In this document: positions 9,205 to 19,840 of the stretch, in pieces | How the letters are laid out: each line of letters opens with the position of its first letter | Numbering within the stretch: position 1 is the first letter of the stretch | Source of the DNA: Haplomitrium mnioides | Lineage: Eukaryota; Marchantiophyta; Haplomitriopsida; Calobryales | Length of the DNA: 27,363 nucleotides | Direction: 5' to 3' | NCBI GenBank assembly: GCA_049999725.1 | Contig: JBNGIS010035968.1 | Coordinates: 1 to 27,363 of the forward strand | Position numbers and translations under genes: made by a program | Notes under the pieces: model-generated | Database searches by the model: none | Told to the model about the DNA's origin: nothing | The model's input: the letters and a program-made list of their open reading frames with translations, nothing else

Positions 9205-9550
9205 TTGTTTCATCTTGATGGTATGATTGAGAAGCACTCTTGTAGAATGTTGGTCGATAGTGAGAGTTTTGAAAACCTTATGTCACTATGTTTTGCTAAG
9301 ATAATCAAAGCAAAATATAGGCCTATCAAGGGGAGTGTTGTGACTATGGATGATGGCCAAAAACATGATGTGTTTTTCTCTCAAAAGCCATTCCTTCTAA
9401 GGATTGGAAAAGAGTACACGAAATCTATGCAAATTGCTATTGCACTTGTACAATATGACATCATTTTAGGATTGCCTTGGCTTGAAGAAAGATCCGCTTA
9501 ATTTGATTGGGGAAAACGACAAATTCAAGTTACCTTACAAGGTAAGAAAT
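9205..9550 (+). pseudogene. Chromovirus aspartic protease, truncated and mutated
   Basis: The frame has RMLVDSESFENLMS at the place of the retropepsin LLDSGA---FIS motif, so the active-site Gly after Asp-Ser is Glu. The later YDIILGLPWLEE block matches the gypsy Y-VILGM-WL flap-to-end motif. The N-terminus is cut by the junction at about 9205. A TAA stop lies at 9499-9501, where the next residues (FDW) continue in the same frame. Retropepsin normally cuts the Gag-Pol polyprotein inside the particle. Confidence 0.8.
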
Positions 9551-9689
9551 TTCTTGTGGGGTGTTCGATACCGTTGGTGAAGAAGCCTAAATCAACTCAG
9601 CATGTTAATTCAGTGGCGCAAGAGTTTCTTGTTTTTGTTGTTTGGACTAAGCCCATCATGGACTTGAGTAAGGAGGGGGAAAAATGTGC

Positions 9690-10560
9690 GCCTACCACCT
9701 TAATGATAGATGATATTTTGAAAGAGTTTGTGGATGTGTTTTTGGAGGATTTGCCAAAGAGGTTACCAGACGATCGAGGAATGCCTTTTCTGATTGAGTT
9801 GATACCAGGAAGCACTCCTTATAGTCGACCTATATATCAGCTATCACCACAAGAATTAGAGGAGCTTCAAAAAAATTTGACGGATCTTCTTGAGAAGGAT
9901 TTCATTCAACACATTACTTCTCCTTGGGGAGCTCCAGTATTCTTTGTACCAAAGAAAGATGGTGGATTTCGTCTTTGTATAGATTATCAATGATTGAGCA
10001 ATCAAATAGTAAAGAATGTCTATCTTCTACCTCGTATTGATGTTTTTTTGGATCAACTGAATGGTGCACGATTCTTTTCCAAGTTGGATCTTCGAAGTGG
10101 CTATTGGTGAATTCCAATCAAGCTAAGTGATGTACCAAAGACAACTTTTCGCACAAGGTATGGGCATTTTGAGTGGAAAGTTCTTACATTTGGTCTTACT
10201 AATGCTCTGGCAATATTTATGGATCAAATACATCGAGTTTTTGATGGGTTATTGGATAAGTTAGTGTTGGTATTTTTGGATGATATTTTTATCTTTAGTA
10301 CAAGTGAAGTTGAGCATCATGCTCATCTCAAGGAGGTACTACAATAACTACGCAATTGGAATTTTTATTGCAAGAAGTCTAATTGTGAGTTTTGGAAGCA
10401 AGAGGTGACTTATCTATGGCATAAAGTGTCTGCGGATGGCATCAAGATAGAGGAAGAGAAAATTAAGGCTATTGCAGAGTGGCCAACACTAAATGATGCA
10501 AAGGATGTTTGAGCTTTTAATGGATTAGCAAGCTTTTATCAAAGATTCATTCATTATTAT
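9690..10560 (+). pseudogene. Chromovirus reverse transcriptase with four in-frame stops
   Basis: The domain begins near DVFLEDLPKRLPDDRG (9733-9780). Next come SPWGAPVFFVPKKDGGFRLC (9921 on), then [12 protein letters not shown] with the first catalytic Asp, FGLTNA near 10190, and FLDDIFIFS at 10276-10303 with the Asp pair. Stops in the same frame lie at 9991 (TGA), 10108 (TGA), 10345 (TAA) and 10510 (TGA). The second stop follows the GYW motif and the last falls just before AFNGLASFYQRFI. The catalytic Asp residues are retained even though the frame is broken. The enzyme copies element RNA into DNA. Confidence 0.9.
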
Positions 10561-10579
10561 GCTCATATTACTGCGCTAC

Positions 10580-11061
10580 TTATGGATTTACTAGGAAAGG
10601 ATGCAAAGTTCAAATGGACGACCAAGGAGCAAGTGGCATTTCAACAACTCAAAGATATGGTGATATCTCATCCAATTCTACAACCATATGTTCCAAAGAG
10701 GCGTTGTATAATTGATTTTGATGCTTCTAATTTTGCTATTGAAGTGGTTTTACAACAAGAGTTTGAGGATGGACTTTATCCAATTGCATTCATGTCACGC
10801 CGATTGAATGTGGTGGAGAGAAATTATTTTGCAAGAGATCGAGAGCAATTAGCAATGGTTTATGCTACCAATGTGTGGAGACACTATCTGTTGGGCAAAC
10901 TTGTACTTATGCGCACAGACCACAAGCCATTGCTTCAAGCAATCCACTTGGAAAATATGACAAGTCGTCATCATCGATGGGAAGATCAACTACAACTCTT
11001 TGATTTCAAGTTGGAGTACAAGTCGGGAAGGTTCCACACTATTCCTAATGCATTTTCTTGA
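10580..11061 (+). pseudogene. Chromovirus RNase H, still open but part of a broken pol
   Basis: This segment is open from 10582 to the TGA at 11059-11061. It shows FKWTTKEQVAFQQLK, then DFDASNFAI with a catalytic Asp, RDREQLAMVYA with the Glu, and RTDHKPL with another Asp. It ends NAFS, where family members read ALSRR, so the stop replaces an Arg codon. RNase H removes the RNA strand during reverse transcription. Upstream stops separate it from RT. Confidence 0.88.
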
Positions 11062-11279
11062 AGACCGGATCATCGAATAAATACATTAGAGATAGCAAAT
11101 GCTAGTATATTACATCTTAATGAAGCAACTAGTGTTGGCTTTCGACAAAAGTTACAAGAAGACACCTTTTTTACTCTTGTTAGAGCACGTTTGGCGGTCT
11201 AAGATAGGGAGTATCATATCTTTTCCATTCGGGATAGTATTCTCTATCAACACCATCAAATATATGTTCCTCAAGATGA

Positions 11280-12080
11280 TGTGCTTTGAATAGCACGTTT
11301 ACAAGAAGCACATGATATTCCGATTTCTGGTCATCTTGGAGTAGACAAGACTATGAAGTTGCTTCAAAAGACTTGGTGGTGGCCAAACCTAGCCTGAGAT
11401 GTTTGTGGCTTTGTTCGTTCTTATGAATGTTGTCAACAAAACAAGGCTTCAAATCAAAAACCAGATGGTCTTCTGCAACCATTATCGATTCCTACTACTC
11501 GGTGGAAACATATAAGTTTGGATCTTATCACTTCGCGTCCAACCACGCCTCGTGGGTTTACGGCCATTGTGGTGTTTGTGGATAAGCTAAGCAAGCAAAT
11601 TCATCTAGCACAAATAGTAGATGCAGTAGATGCTCCACAATTGGCAAAGATTTATTTTGATACACTCTTCCAATATTATAGAATGTCAAAGGTACTTATA
11701 TTTGATAGAGATCCACGATTCATTGGGAAGTTTTGGCAAGAGTTATTCACACTTTTCGGTACCAAACTATCTATGTCTACGGCGTATCATCCTCAAACAG
11801 ATGGGCAAACCAAACAGACAAATCGCATTATAGAGGATATGCTTTGCGCGTTCATCAATGTTTATCATACGGATTGGGACAGTTTTTTTACTGGCTATGG
11901 AGTTTGCATACAACAACTCCAAACCAGCAAGTACTAGCTTTTCTCCTTTCTTAATTCTGGTCAACATCCTCTTGTTCTTGATGGTTTGCTTTCTCCTTCA
12001 TCTTCCAATGTTTCCAATCTTTCTACTTTTTTTTCTTGTTTATCTTCCTTGTTGCAAGATGCCATAAACCATCTTGCTAT
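11280..12080 (+). pseudogene. Chromovirus integrase, zinc finger and catalytic Glu lost
   Basis: The HHCC zinc finger begins near H-ISGHLGVDKT (11310-11350). Its CXXC half reads SYECCQQNK, so the first Cys is Tyr. The core has SLDLI (11517 on), DRDPRFIGKFW (11707 on) and HPQTDGQTKQTNR (11788 on). In the family the last of these has Glu after DGQT/S; here it is Lys, so the DDE triad is incomplete. Stops lie at 11200, 11287 and 11395. A shift near 11880 moves the FAYNNS block into frame 2. The C-terminal part before the chromodomain (12080-12390) moves between frames with more stops. Confidence 0.87.
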
Positions 12081-12389
12081 TGTTCAAAATTGACAAAAAA
12101 TGTTTGTTGATAAACATCGTCGTGATTGCTCTTATGTTTTAGATGACCAAGTTATATTATTCCCTCATAATCTTCCATTGTCTTTAAATACTCAAGTCCC
12201 TAAGTTGTCTCTTGCTTGGATTGGTGCTTTCTCTATTTCTTAGGTTATTTCTCTTGTTGCTTATCTCTTCATATGAAGATTCATCTCGTGTTCCATGTGT
12301 CTAAACTTAATCCTTTTGTTCCTACTCCATCTTCTTTTCTGAATCATGTTCAACTTCCTCCTCTGGCCATTGTTCTTGATGATCATGAA

Positions 12390-12583
12390 GAATTTGAAGT
12401 AGACCACATTTTGTGAAAAGAGTTGTCAAGCGAAGGCGGCATCTACAAGCTCAATACAAGGTTTTGTGGAAAGGCTATCCACTTCATGATGCTACTTGGA
12501 AACCTTCTTCAAATCTTGAAAATGCTCAAGAAGCTATTAAAATTTTTGAAAGTTGTGACAATAACAAGGACGTTATCAAGTAG
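12390..12583 (+). pseudogene. C-terminal chromodomain of the chromovirus integrase
   Basis: After EEFEVDHIL and a TGA at 12414-12416, a frame starting at 12416 continues with KRVVKRRRHLQAQYKVLWKG, then YPLHDATWKP and NLENAQEAI, and stops at TAG 12581-12583. This is the chromodomain pattern (aromatic, W-KGY, ATWEP, N--A). It directs chromovirus integration towards particular chromatin. A one-base shift separates it from the upstream frame. Confidence 0.85.
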
Positions 12584-12590
12584 AGGGCGG
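12582..12590 (+). other. Polypurine tract of the chromovirus
   Basis: AGAGGGCGG overlaps the integrase stop codon and touches the 3' LTR start TGATTATG at 12591. One C interrupts the purine run. Confidence 0.65.
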
Positions 12591-13000
12591 TGATTATGTA
12601 ATAGTACAAGCATAAGGCTGTGCTATTTATAAGAAAATAAAGAGGAGTGAAGGAAGTGGTAGTGAGTCACTTTTAGGGTTAAGATTGGATTACTTGTCTT
12701 TGAAGTCACTTTTGATAGAGAGTCACTTTTAGGTTGCTTGATTTTGAAGTCACTTTTGGTAGAGAGTCACCTTTAGGGCTGAAAGTAGAAGTGACTTGTA
12801 AATGAAGAAAGAGGGAAGACACCCTCTTCTCTTGTATAAATAGAAGGGCTTCTTAGCCCCACTCCTCATTCTAGAGTTCCTCTCAAATCACTTGGGTTCT
12901 TTGGGTTGCTTGGCTTTTGCTTGCACTCTTGGTCTTAGCTTGGACATTGAGTTGCTTTTGGTTAAAGAGCTCTATTAGAGTTCACCATGAGTTCTTACTC
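12591..13000 (+). repeat. Chromovirus 3' LTR, outer end not resolved
   Basis: Starts TG directly after the polypurine tract. A unit of about 45 bases with GAAGTCACTTTTG-TAGAGAGTCAC is duplicated at 12695-12780. A TATA box (TATAAATA, 12835-12842) and a T-rich leader follow. Near 13000 the sequence becomes minus-strand gag coding sequence. A truncated LTR or an unseen exact end are both possible. Confidence 0.7.
12835..12842 (+). promoter_or_regulatory. TATA box in the chromovirus LTR
   Basis: TATAAATA followed by GAAGGGC, about 245 bases into the LTR, is a normal position for the promoter of the element RNA. Confidence 0.6.
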
Positions 13001-13004
13001 ATTT

Positions 13005-14479
13005 GGATTTGGTCTTTGAGATTCTTTTATAACCTCTATCATGGTCTTTTTAGCCGCATCCTTCCCTTTAGTGGCGTCCATGGCCTCTAGCTATCTCCTC
13101 ACTTCCTCTTGTTGCTTTGGATAAAACCATTTGGGGTTATCCCGTTGGTAATCTAAATCACTCAGCAATGGTGACCATTGAACCGTAGCCTTCTCGGCCT
13201 TTTGCCCGTTCGTGCATTTGTCCTTCTTTTTGGACTTGGCTCCTAATCTGGTCACCACCCTATAACAATCCTTTGGTGTCGGGGTCTCCCAATATGGCAG
13301 TGCAGCTTCCTCCTCTTTAGGCTCAAGCTTCGCAGCCTCCACCCATTCCAAAGCTATCAAGTTGATTATTGTTGGCGGTGGTGGATTCACACATGCATTT
13401 GAGGCTACCTCTGGCCTCCTGTTGAGGGGACAATTTGTAATTATATGCCCCTCCTTCTTACATTGAAAACACAATACAACTAGCTGCCCATGATTTTGTT
13501 TCCTCGGCTCGAGACAATTGGGCGAGATGTAATCAGGTTGGCCACAATTCTAGCACACCATGATGGTCGTCCTTGACGACTTGTTTGTAGCCAAACTGCT
13601 CAATTGCCGAGCTCCTATGCCTGCAGGTCTCCCTAGGATGGTACGTGGTCCACTGTTGATCTGGTATACAATTTCATGTGCCTCCTCTTGAACATACTCC
13701 ACTTCTTCATGCATGTATTCAAGGGGCTCCTCTCTCACATAGTGAATGTTGTTGGCTTCAGCATGGCACTCCTGAGGAGAGTGTTTGTGCTTGTTGCACT
13801 TGATGCACCATACTCCCACTCTTCTGGTTGGTAGTGTTCTGCCATCTGGTTTGATTCCTACAAGGAATATGTTCATGGCTTCCTTCTTTGTGATTAACTC
13901 CTCTAGCGGGTCTTTCTCTCCTTTTCTTTTGCTCAGCTCTGGTTTAGGTTTATAGTCCAGACCTCTCTTTAACCTCCTTTTCTTGATATCCTTGTGGTAG
14001 TGGGATTGTCGGTCCTTCCTTTCCTTTGCTTCCTTCTTCTTCTTTTGCTCCTTCTTCTTCTTCTTTCGTCGCAAAGACCTGTCATCACTTGAACCATAGG
14101 AAGGATACTGATCTTTACATGGCTCTCACCATTGGCATCAGCAGTGCTCTCAATATCATCCAACCATGCGTCGGGGTCCTTTGAAGCCCCGTAGGGAGTA
14201 CAAGGTTAGCCATCACAGTGATGGCAGAGGCCAACTCTACCCACAATTCAATGGCCTCCTCCACACCTTGTCTCACCTTTTCCCGTTCTCTAGGCAAAGG
14301 CTGTGAGGATCAGGTATATAGCAACCCCCTAATTGTTAACGGATCTCCAATCCTTATGTCTTCATCCTTTTGGTGGACCTGCCTCATGTCAATTGACACT
14401 CTGGTTCCATGTTGATCTCAGGTACCTTGAACCTTGGCCCTCCTTCTAGTGCCTAAAAATCTATGTCGTGCCCCTCCAT
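13005..14479 (-). pseudogene. Retroelement gag with three zinc knuckles, broken
   Basis: The likely start is ATG at 14479 (MEGHDIDF then TAG), about 85 bases after the degenerate primer-binding site. Frames shift at about 14300-14060. A DAWLDDIESTADANGE block is seen near 14170-14125, then a very basic KKKKEQKKKKEAKERKD stretch. Three knuckles follow: CIKCNKHKHSPQEC (near 13810), C-NCGQPDYISPNC (13556-13510, a stop after the first Cys and Tyr in place of His) and CFQCKKEGHIITNC (13471-13430). The coding pattern runs on to about 13005 (KESQRPNPNE) and is cut by the chromovirus LTR. I cannot assign a clade. Association with gypsy rests on the RNase H fragment at 8794-9200 on the same strand. 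Confidence 0.72.
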
Positions 14480-14562
14480 CCTTCTTTAACACCTAAATGA
14501 TGTTATTTAAGAGGAAATGAGGACAAAGAATTACATGGCTCGTTAATGAGCTGGTCGTAGAA

Positions 14563-14576
14563 CCTTTGTTATCAAA
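14563..14576 (-). other. Degenerate tRNA(iMet)-type primer-binding site
   Basis: The minus strand reads TTTGATAACAAAGG where plant elements often have TTTGGTATCAGAGC. Most mismatches are G to A changes. The following GTTCTACGACC also looks like the usual sequence after this site. It lies between the LTR-like region and the gag start, where it should be. Confidence 0.45.
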
Positions 14577-16300
14577 TTCAAGTCTTAGCAATCCTGAACT
14601 TCACCTTGTACTTCTACACTCCTCTCAACCCAACCAAGGAAAAAACAGACTTGCATTCTTCTCCATACACACATAGCAACCAAAACCCTACACCAAACGA
14701 TTTTGGGCACATACCAATGCTGCTTTTGATGCAATCCAAATACAAGTATGTAATTACCCCTCTATGAAGAGGGGTGCATACAATTATGGCTCAGATATGG
14801 GCTTGCATCTCTCTCCAACAAGTTGTGTCTTAAAACAACTAAGACTATAATTCACTCTTCCAAGATCTAAAATGCTAATGGGGCCAGCTATTCCAACACC
14901 CAAACAAGTTATAGCTATTTGATTTAATCTCCAAACAAAATAGAAGGTACCACCCAAGCTTTGAACCCAACCTATTGGTCTCTCTAAGCACATATAGACC
15001 TATCTTTCTCTCTCTCTATCTCTCATAACATCACTTCCCTCTTCAAGAATGTTCTTATCAAATCACTACAAGTATAATGAGAGCACAAATCATAGTTTAG
15101 CAACACACTGCGAACCTCCCAATAACTCCCTCCACTATCGCATAGCAAATCATCACCAACACTCCAACACCACAAGCATTGTAAGTAGAGTAGCCTCTTT
15201 TTTCACTCGAACTAGTCCGAATTCTCCTCTAAGATCTGCCTCAGACTTTACCAACACAACCCCTTAGCCTTTGAAGTTCTGGATAGAGTTTCAAAACCGT
15301 AGTTCCGAATATGAGTTCTGATTTTGCAAGCACAACCACTCCAGAAACATTATCCAACTCTACACACTCTCTCTCCACTCACACACTACGTCTAGATAGT
15401 TTTTCAACTTCCATCGCTAGAAGCCCTAAATTTACTTCCTCAGGCTCGGAAGAGGTTTTATTTAACTTCCACCTCTCGAAGACAGCCCTCCCAGCTATTG
15501 GACCACGCACTCCACCCGAGCATAGGTTGGATCTTCTCTGTAGTACACGAGCACTAATGTGGCAACTCCTCCCCTTACTCTACTAGAATGTGACACCAGG
15601 AGCACTCTCCTAGTGCTTATGGGACTGATCACTTGGACAAACCAAAGCCAAGACAACACCAGGATCCCCCCTTGGCTGCCTCTCACGAAATACGAACCGA
15701 AAGAGTTCTCCTCTCCTCCAAGTATTGGTCCACCTCCAAATGTTGGTATGCCTTCAAGGATGAGCTCACCTTAGTAGTCTGAGCCTCTAGAGCCTCCTGC
15801 TCAGTGACTCTAAGGACCTCCTCAACCCACCTCCATCCTATGATGATCCTCCTACACAAGTACACCCACTTCACTTAAGGTCTCGCTAGAACTCCTTCCC
15901 CCGTAGCCCGCTGCTCTCTTTGCACAAAATAATCAGTCCCTTAAGCCTCAATGTGAGGTAGCCTATACCCCATGCTTGTTTCCCCCCTTTTCCAACCTTT
16001 CATCTCAGCCCTTCCTTTAAGGTCCATGTTTCCCCTACTTGATAGTAGAGGGGAGTACCCCGCCTTTTCACACAGCTTGTGTGGTGGATTTTGGAGATTT
16101 AGAGTTTGAAACTAAAGGCAGTAGCTAGGTTTTGTCATCCTCTTTCCAACAAGACTGATTTCACGCCAATCTGACATCTGTAGCTATGGCAATTGGCATT
16201 TGAAAGGGCATACTTTTCCTCTTTTTCTTCATTTGTCTTTTTCCTTCTTTAGCATGACAGTCATTCTCGTTGCAACATGTGTCCTGCCTCCTTCACATAC
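14577..16300 (-). repeat. Putative 5' LTR/leader region of the minus-strand gag element
   Basis: There is no convincing gene. On the minus strand the region precedes a primer-binding-like site and a gag. Its part at about 15400-15860 is repeated inverted at 7150-7605. Pyrimidine-rich runs (CTCTCTCTCTATCTCTC near 15010) and short frames are present, without domains. The outer LTR end was not found. Confidence 0.45.
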
Positions 16301-16319
16301 GGCGACGGTACCACCCTTG

Positions 16320-16625
16320 GCCCCGATTTCAGACAACAAACCCAGATGACGGACTTCGGATCTAGATAACGAACTTCGAACCCAAACTTTGGATCTAGAT
16401 GTGGGACTTCGGACTTCGGACTTTGGACCCAGATGTCAAACTTCAGACCCAGACTTCAGATCCAGATGTTGGACTTCGGACCTTGGACTTCAGACCCAGA
16501 CTTTGGATCCAGATGTTGGACTTTGGACTTCAGACCTAGATGTCAGACTTTGGACTTCAGATCGAGATGTTGGACTTGAGACCCAGATTTCGGATCCAGA
16601 TTTTGGACTTCAGATTTCGGCAATG
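16320..16625. repeat. Minisatellite of GGACTTCGGA / CCCAGA / TCCAGATGT words
   Basis: About 300 bases are built from short words GGACTT(C/T)(G/A)GA, CCCAGA and GATCCAGATGT, with basic periods near 12 bases and longer ones near 36-50. A plus frame (16389-16637) stays open only because the unit carries no stop in that phase. Its Asp/Ser/Leu/Thr repeat protein has no other support. Transitions C/T and G/A account for most unit differences. Confidence 0.8.
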
Positions 16626-16639
16626 AGGATTGGATAACT

Positions 16640-17840
16640 TCAAGAGAGTAGTGCATCCTTGTTTCTCTATCATTTCTGTTGATTCAACTTGCACCATGAT
16701 TTCCTTCAACTCCTCTTTCTATTATGCCATTGCATGCACCAAATGATTAAGACTTGAGGATGTAGTGACCCAAACTGTTTTGACCCTCTATTATGCTTCT
16801 CATTCACTCTTCTCATCGGTTCTTGTTCATTTCTCCACCCATAGCCTTGAAATTTGTTACCCTTGGATCATCTTGACAATAGTTCTCCCATGCAATCTTC
16901 TCTAACATGTTTGAAAGGTATCTTGATCCTCACTCCCATCTATCTGGCTTGAGCAATTTTCTAAGGTTGAACTTTGAACAACTCCAAAATCCTTGGTAGA
17001 GCTAAAGCTCCTCAACCCGTTAGTCAAATTTTCCAATTATTGTCTAGGGTTTCTTCTGCCAACAATCCAACCAACTTGAGAGGGATAGAGATCCCTCATT
17101 TCTCCACAATTCTATCTCAAATAAGTCTTACAAGAAATGAATTTGAATTTTGTTTCTAATGTGACAAAAATCAAGAGAAAAGATTAAGAATCAAGAAAGT
17201 ACTGGTTGTTTGAATTTTGCTATTATGTGAGAGGCGCTTTGGCAAAGGTCGACTCATGAAACGCCTTGGACTTATCCTATAAGTGTTGCACGACCATTGC
17301 GTTGATGTATATAAGACCATCTTTGAATAGCATCCCCTATATGGGGTATAAGGCTCCTAAATTGCCCTTGGATGGACCTAGTCTAGGGCTCCACCTTGGT
17401 CTTCGACAAAAATTTCCTTGGGCAGGATGTCCTTCGACAATTCGACAATAGAGTAGGGACTGGCTGGCCCTCGACATTAGATTAGTTTTGTAGAAATTTC
17501 TTTTTGCAATTGTCTCTTTTTTTTTCTCTCGTCCATACTTTCCCTCACTCATTTTCTTTTTTGCTCCTCAATCCATCCATCTATAGCTCAGGACCTTGAT
17601 GCCTCCATTCTCCTTGAGTATATTCTAAGTCCTTTGATGTCCATTGGATATCTATTCGATTGAAAATAGAGAATTTGCATGGCTACACACCTTTTTTCTT
17701 TTGAAAATTTTGACAAAGTACCTTCAAGTCTAGCTGACATGATGCAATCAAATATAATCACCAATTGTTTCTTCATCATGACCAACAAATAAAACAGAGA
17801 ACAAAACTTTCAAACCATTGAAGAAAATGTTATGTCAATG
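16640..17840. other. No gene recognised
   Basis: Mixed sequence with short frames on both strands. On the minus strand near 16990-16860 there is a short coding-like run (RYLSNMLEKIAWENYCQDD), which could be a worn gag or LINE ORF1 remnant, but I cannot name it. No LTR, TIR or poly(A) tail was found. Confidence 0.35.
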
Positions 17841-17845
17841 ATCAA

Positions 17846-19500
17846 AAGTACTTAGGCATTGTGGTCGATAGAATGGATCAAAAGAAAACAGTGATTCCAC
17901 ATTGGCTTTCACTACCAAAAAACATTGATGAAGATTTTTTAGTGGGTGTGCATGTTGTTGGTGCGTTAATTTTCAAGCGTGCTCTTTCTTCAAGGGTCTT
18001 CTTAACTTATAGAAACTTGAGAAGCAACTCCAATTTGATGGTAGCAGTGCTCAATTGAATATTATATGACTTTGAAAGGTTGTTACCTCCCACCAATCTT
18101 TAGTTGGACAATACAACACGAAAGAATAAGAATTCCATCTTGTTTGGATATCTTAGTCTTTTGATTGCCAACAATGGTTTTTGAAAAATCAAAGTAAGAT
18201 TTCTGATGGTCGATCATACTCACAATCAAATCAATCAAATTTTCAATAAATTCTCAAAACATTTGAAACGTGTCAAGGCTTTTACTATAATGAGTCTTAG
18301 CAATGCACTTCAATTATCTTATAATTCTAAACTACAAGTAATTCTTTTGATGGAGACTTGGGATTTCAAATTGTATCTACAACAATGTCCCTCTTTGGTT
18401 CAAAAGATATATGATATTACCTTCAATCAACAATTCAAGCTCAAGTTGAGTGATTTAAATGCAAAGATTTGGAGAAAACAATTTTCAAGAGATGAATTTT
18501 GGTTATCTTTGGGTGGTATTTGGCAACTCAAGTGTCTACCTAAAGTGGACATAGAAAATTTAAGCTCAATATTGATTCATTTGAAGGTATATTCTGAAAT
18601 CAAATGATCGCAAAAAGAAGAAAAAGAAGTTGATAAGGAGAAAGTGGTCTTTGCAATTAGGGACAACATAAATAAGAACTATTATAAATTTTTTTATAGA
18701 TTCAGATATTCAATGGTGGAATTACTTTTTCCTTGCCAAACAAGAGATTGCAGCTTACATCCTTGAAGAAAAAGACAATGTAACAAAAAAAAACTCACCT
18801 TTCCACCTTCACAATATGCAAACACTTATAATGGTTCTCAAAATGTTTGTCTAACTCTTTAGTTTGATGCTCACCAGCCCAAGGAAGATGTTCCAATAGA
18901 ACGTATGCTTTCTACAAATCGAGCAATATATGATGGAGCATATAAAATATGAGAAAGGATTGTTTCTCATCAAACAAGATATGTGCACAAATTTGGCAAC
19001 TTACAAGATGTGAAAGCCAAAAACAATTATTTGAGTTGTTGCATCATTCGACCCAATGGGTAGATCATTTTGGATTGCCAAAGTTCTCAAAGTTTTGTCA
19101 TTTGATGAGGAAGAACCTCCGAACCCAGAACAAGTACATGTTCAATGGCTTGCTTGTGAGATTGGGGATGTGTTTTGTGGATAATACTTTTCAAAAACAA
19201 TAGCACCACAAAAGGAAAATGCAAATACAAATTACATATCAATGTACTTGTGTAACATAGATCACGATTCTCTCTTTCAATTTTCTTCTCATACAAGAAA
19301 ACCAATTGAGAAAAACAACTCTACCTACCATTAAATCAAATCTATTTTAGTATTAAAGATAGAATGCTAGCAATCAATCAATGTTATTAATACTGAAGTA
19401 GATCGCAAGAATCTTGATGAATCTTATGAAGCTAAATATGAAGAAGTTGATACAAGTGACTAAAGTTATTTAGAAACCCCATTTTCTATAGTGTGCTTTC
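17846..19500 (+). pseudogene. DUF7869-like (DDE-type transposase-like) pseudogene, copy A
   Basis: One frame runs from about 17846 to 18764 with stops at 18056 (TGA), 18101 (TAG), 18182 (TGA) and 18605 (TGA). Its motifs follow the DUF7869 family as I know it. YLGIVVDRMDQKKT corresponds to the family IDGMDQ-KT block and LDNTTRKNKNSILFGYLSLL to LDN--RENKN. The third block, MVDHTHNQINQIF, corresponds to GHTHEDIDQ-F. These three carry the Asp residues that make a DDE-like fold plausible. After 18764 the coding pattern continues in shifted frames (for example 18949-19200) and fades near 19500. The family is found in many eukaryotes and is often repeat-associated; its function is not established. 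The first codon of the open stretch at 17861 is GTG and not a real start. Its 3' two-thirds recur inverted at 20890-22120. Confidence 0.68.
18020..19370 (+). repeat. Arm A of a diverged inverted duplication
   Basis: This segment resembles the reverse complement of about 20890-22120 along its full length, by eye perhaps two-thirds to three-quarters identical. Shared runs include TGATTTAAATGCAAAGATTTG (one mismatch), CAATTTTCAAGAGATGAAT and CATCAAACAAGATATG. The arms are separated by about 1.5 kb. Confidence 0.82.
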
Positions 19501-19840
19501 AACTCATGCTGTAATTTAAATGTATACATTTTATAACGTACTTGAGAATTTTATTCAAGAAATTCGTTGTTGTTGAGACAAGTTTATATGCCAGCTTGAA
19601 CCTTTTTTTGTAAATCATTCCCAATTAACTCTTATCATTTGCAAATAAAATTTAGACATTCCATCATATTCTTCATTTGGTTTGTCAAACATTTTCTAAT
19701 CCAAAATATTACCATATTATTTCCTACTACATTGTTTGCTAGAAGAATTTCAATGTTTTGGCTAGTAAATCTGTTGGTATATATCTTTTGGGTTTCTAAA
19801 GCATATATCCACCTTGACAACTTAATCCTTTGCTAACAAT
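19371..19840. other. Tail of copy A and A+T-rich spacer
   Basis: The first about 100 bases still look like an acidic coding tail (AKYEEVDTSD then TAA-type stop context). The rest is A+T-rich with no counterpart in arm B, where the repeat array starts at once. Confidence 0.4.

Larger units (their letters stand above)
9205..13000 (+). mobile_element. Ty3/gypsy chromovirus, 5'-truncated
   Basis: Protease, RT, RNase H, integrase and a C-terminal chromodomain appear in that order on the plus strand, then a polypurine tract and a 3' LTR. This order plus a chromodomain defines the plant chromovirus branch of Ty3/gypsy. The 5' LTR, gag and protease N-terminus are missing because the element starts at a junction with inverted gypsy sequence. 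Reading frame 1 can be followed from 9205 to about 11880 with nine stops, then frames shift several times. Several catalytic residues are changed, so the copy is dead. Confidence 0.9.

Noticed and set aside
17861-17863. Start codon for the DUF7869-like copy A
   Set aside because: The codon is GTG, and the coding pattern begins earlier (KYLGIV). The true start is upstream or in another exon.
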